A DNA stretch of 64,000 nt from Gordius sp. MW1 (Eukaryota > Nematomorpha > Gordioida > Gordea > Gordiidae): contig OZ038532.1 of assembly GCA_964036665.1 (NCBI GenBank), positions 15,270,537 to 15,334,536 of the forward strand, read 5' to 3'. A program made the translations under genes and the position numbers. The notes beneath the pieces were generated by a model that was not told the origin of the DNA, did not search any database, and saw only the letters and a program-made list of their open reading frames with translations. Below are positions 62,441 through 64,000 of the stretch, piece after piece (the stretch's first letter is position 1; each line of letters opens with the position of its first letter).

Positions 62441-64000
62441 TCCTCGATTGACTTCCGAAAAGAGGTTTTAAGCTGCGAGAACTATCATTTTGACAAAAGA
62501 CAACGTTTTATTGTTGCGATTAGTTTGTTGTATCGCAACGTGAGTGCTTAATTTTTCAAAAATGCACTATGCGATCATGATTTTAAAGTAATAGTTTTCT
62601 GATTCTGATAAATTTTTACTTTTTATCATCGAAACCACGTCTTAAAACGACAACTTTCATCGGATGCATACGGTTGAAAGAAAAATATGTGAAAAATTTT
62701 GAGGTAAAAATATTTATTTTTTTCGATACTATGTGAAAGAGCATGAAAAAATATATAAAACTAAGCCAATTTGAGAATCCTATTATCCTCGATTGACTTC
62801 CGAAAAGAGGTTTTAAGCTGCGAGAACTATCATTTTGACAAAAGACAACGTTTTATTGTTGCGCTTAGTTTGTTGTATCGCAACGTGATGCTTAATTTTT
62901 GAAAATGGCTCTATGCGATCATGATTTCAAAGTAATAGTTTTCAGATTCTGATAAATTTTTACTTGGGATCATAGAAACCACGTCTGAAAACGACAACTT
63001 TCATCGGATGAATACGGTGCAAAGAAAAATATGTGAAATATTTTAAGGTAAAAATATTTATTTTTTTCAATTCTATGTGAAAGAGCATGAAAAAATATAT
63101 AAGAGTAAGCCAATTTGAGAATCCTATTATCCTCGATTGACTTCCGAAAAGAGGTTTTAAGCTGCGAGAACTATCATTTTGACAAAAGACAACGTTTTAT
63201 TGTTGCGATTAGTTTGTTGTATCGCAACGTGAGTGCTTAATTTTTCAAAAATGCACTATGCGATCATGATTTTAAAGTAATAGTTTTCTGATTCTGATAA
63301 ATTTTTACTTTTTATTATCGAAACCACGTCTTAAAACGACAACTTTCATCGGATGCATACGGTTGAAAGAAAAATATGTGAAAAATATTGAGGTAAAAAT
63401 ATTTATTTTTTTTGATTCTATGTGAAAGAGCATGAAAAAATATATAAAACTAAGCCAATTTGAGAATCCTATTATCCTCGATTGACTTCCGAAAAGAGGT
63501 TTTAAGCTGCGAGATCTATCATTTTGACAAAAGACAACGTTTTATTGTTGCGATTAGTTTGTTGTATCGCAACGTGATGCTTAATTTTTGAAAATGGCTC
63601 ATCATGATTTCAAAGTAATAGTTTCAGATTCTGATAAATTTTTACTTGGGATCATAGAAACCACGTCTGAAAACGACAACTTTCATCGGATGAATACGGT
63701 TCAAAGAAAAATACGTGAAAAATTTTAAGGTAAAAATATTTATTTTTTTCAATTCTATGTGAAAGAGCATGAAAAAATATATAAAAGTAAGCCAATTTGA
63801 GAATCCTATTATCCTCGATTGACTTCCGAAAAGAGGTTTTAAGCTGCGAGAACTATCATTTTGACAAAAGACAACGTTTTATTGTTGCGATTAGTTTATT
63901 GTATCGCAACGTGAGTGCTTAATTTTTCAAAAATGCACTATGCGATCATGATTTTAAAGTAATAGTTTTCTGATTCTGATAAATTTTTACTTTTTATCAT
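62441..64000 (+). repeat. Satellite array, domain VI (return to A/B form)
   Basis: Four to five monomers regularly alternate form A (CTTTTTATC and CACGTCTTAAAACG) and form B (GTGATGCTTAATTTTTG with CTTGGGATCATAG), as in domain I. AAAACTAAGCC (near 62,758 and 63,447) is shared with monomers near 15,092 and 19,226. A monomer near 63,598 lacks six bases (GGCTCATCATG). The array runs off the window end in mid-monomer. Confidence 0.92.

Noticed and set aside
1-64000. CRISPR array
   Set aside because: Units are about 344 bp and contiguous with no short repeats separated by unique spacers.
1-64000. tRNA or rRNA gene inside the monomer
   Set aside because: No A/B box pair with a cloverleaf and no rRNA core sequence is visible on either strand.

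Overview
The window is one long block of AT-rich eukaryotic satellite DNA with two inserted retroelement-type sequences. I see no host gene, tRNA, rRNA, CRISPR array or bacterial-style operon. The base repeat is a head-to-tail monomer of about 344 bp (first copy 1-344, roughly 30% G+C by my count), present in about 178 copies, all in the same orientation. Long non-coding tandem arrays, higher-order repeats and LTR-type insertions with short target-site duplications point to pericentromeric, centromeric or other heterochromatin of an animal. An insect is my best guess, but nothing in the window proves it.

Layout. (I) 1 to about 20,056: very homogeneous array in which two monomer forms (A and B) mix and often alternate. 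It contains a nearly identical tandem pair of 12-monomer units of 4,127 bp (4,134-8,260 and 8,261-12,387) and a 685-bp dimer duplication. (II) About 20,057 to 41,090: a second subfamily set with nested higher-order repeats: a 4,447-bp unit, a 1,019-bp three-monomer unit and a 1,363-bp four-monomer unit. A 546-bp foreign insertion, probably a solitary LTR, lies at 30,125-30,670. (III) About 41,091 to 51,860: more divergent monomers and smaller duplications. (R) 51,861-54,079: a 2,219-bp LTR-type element with TG...CA ends and a GGATC target duplication. I recognise no gag, protease, reverse transcriptase or integrase in it, so it looks non-autonomous. (IV) 54,080 to about 58,340: monomers of the same type as those just left of the element. 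(V) About 58,340 to 62,440: a subfamily with a shortened central motif. (VI) About 62,441 to 64,000: return to the A/B forms of domain I.

Every domain shares two conserved monomer parts: a perfect 8-bp inverted repeat around an 11-base spacer, and a TATATAAAAG box. Most variation lies between them. For both insertions, unoccupied paralogous target sites can be located in neighbouring higher-order copies, which gives independent support for the insertion boundaries and a relative order of events. Monomer and domain boundaries outside the exact unit repeats are approximate because they were read by eye.
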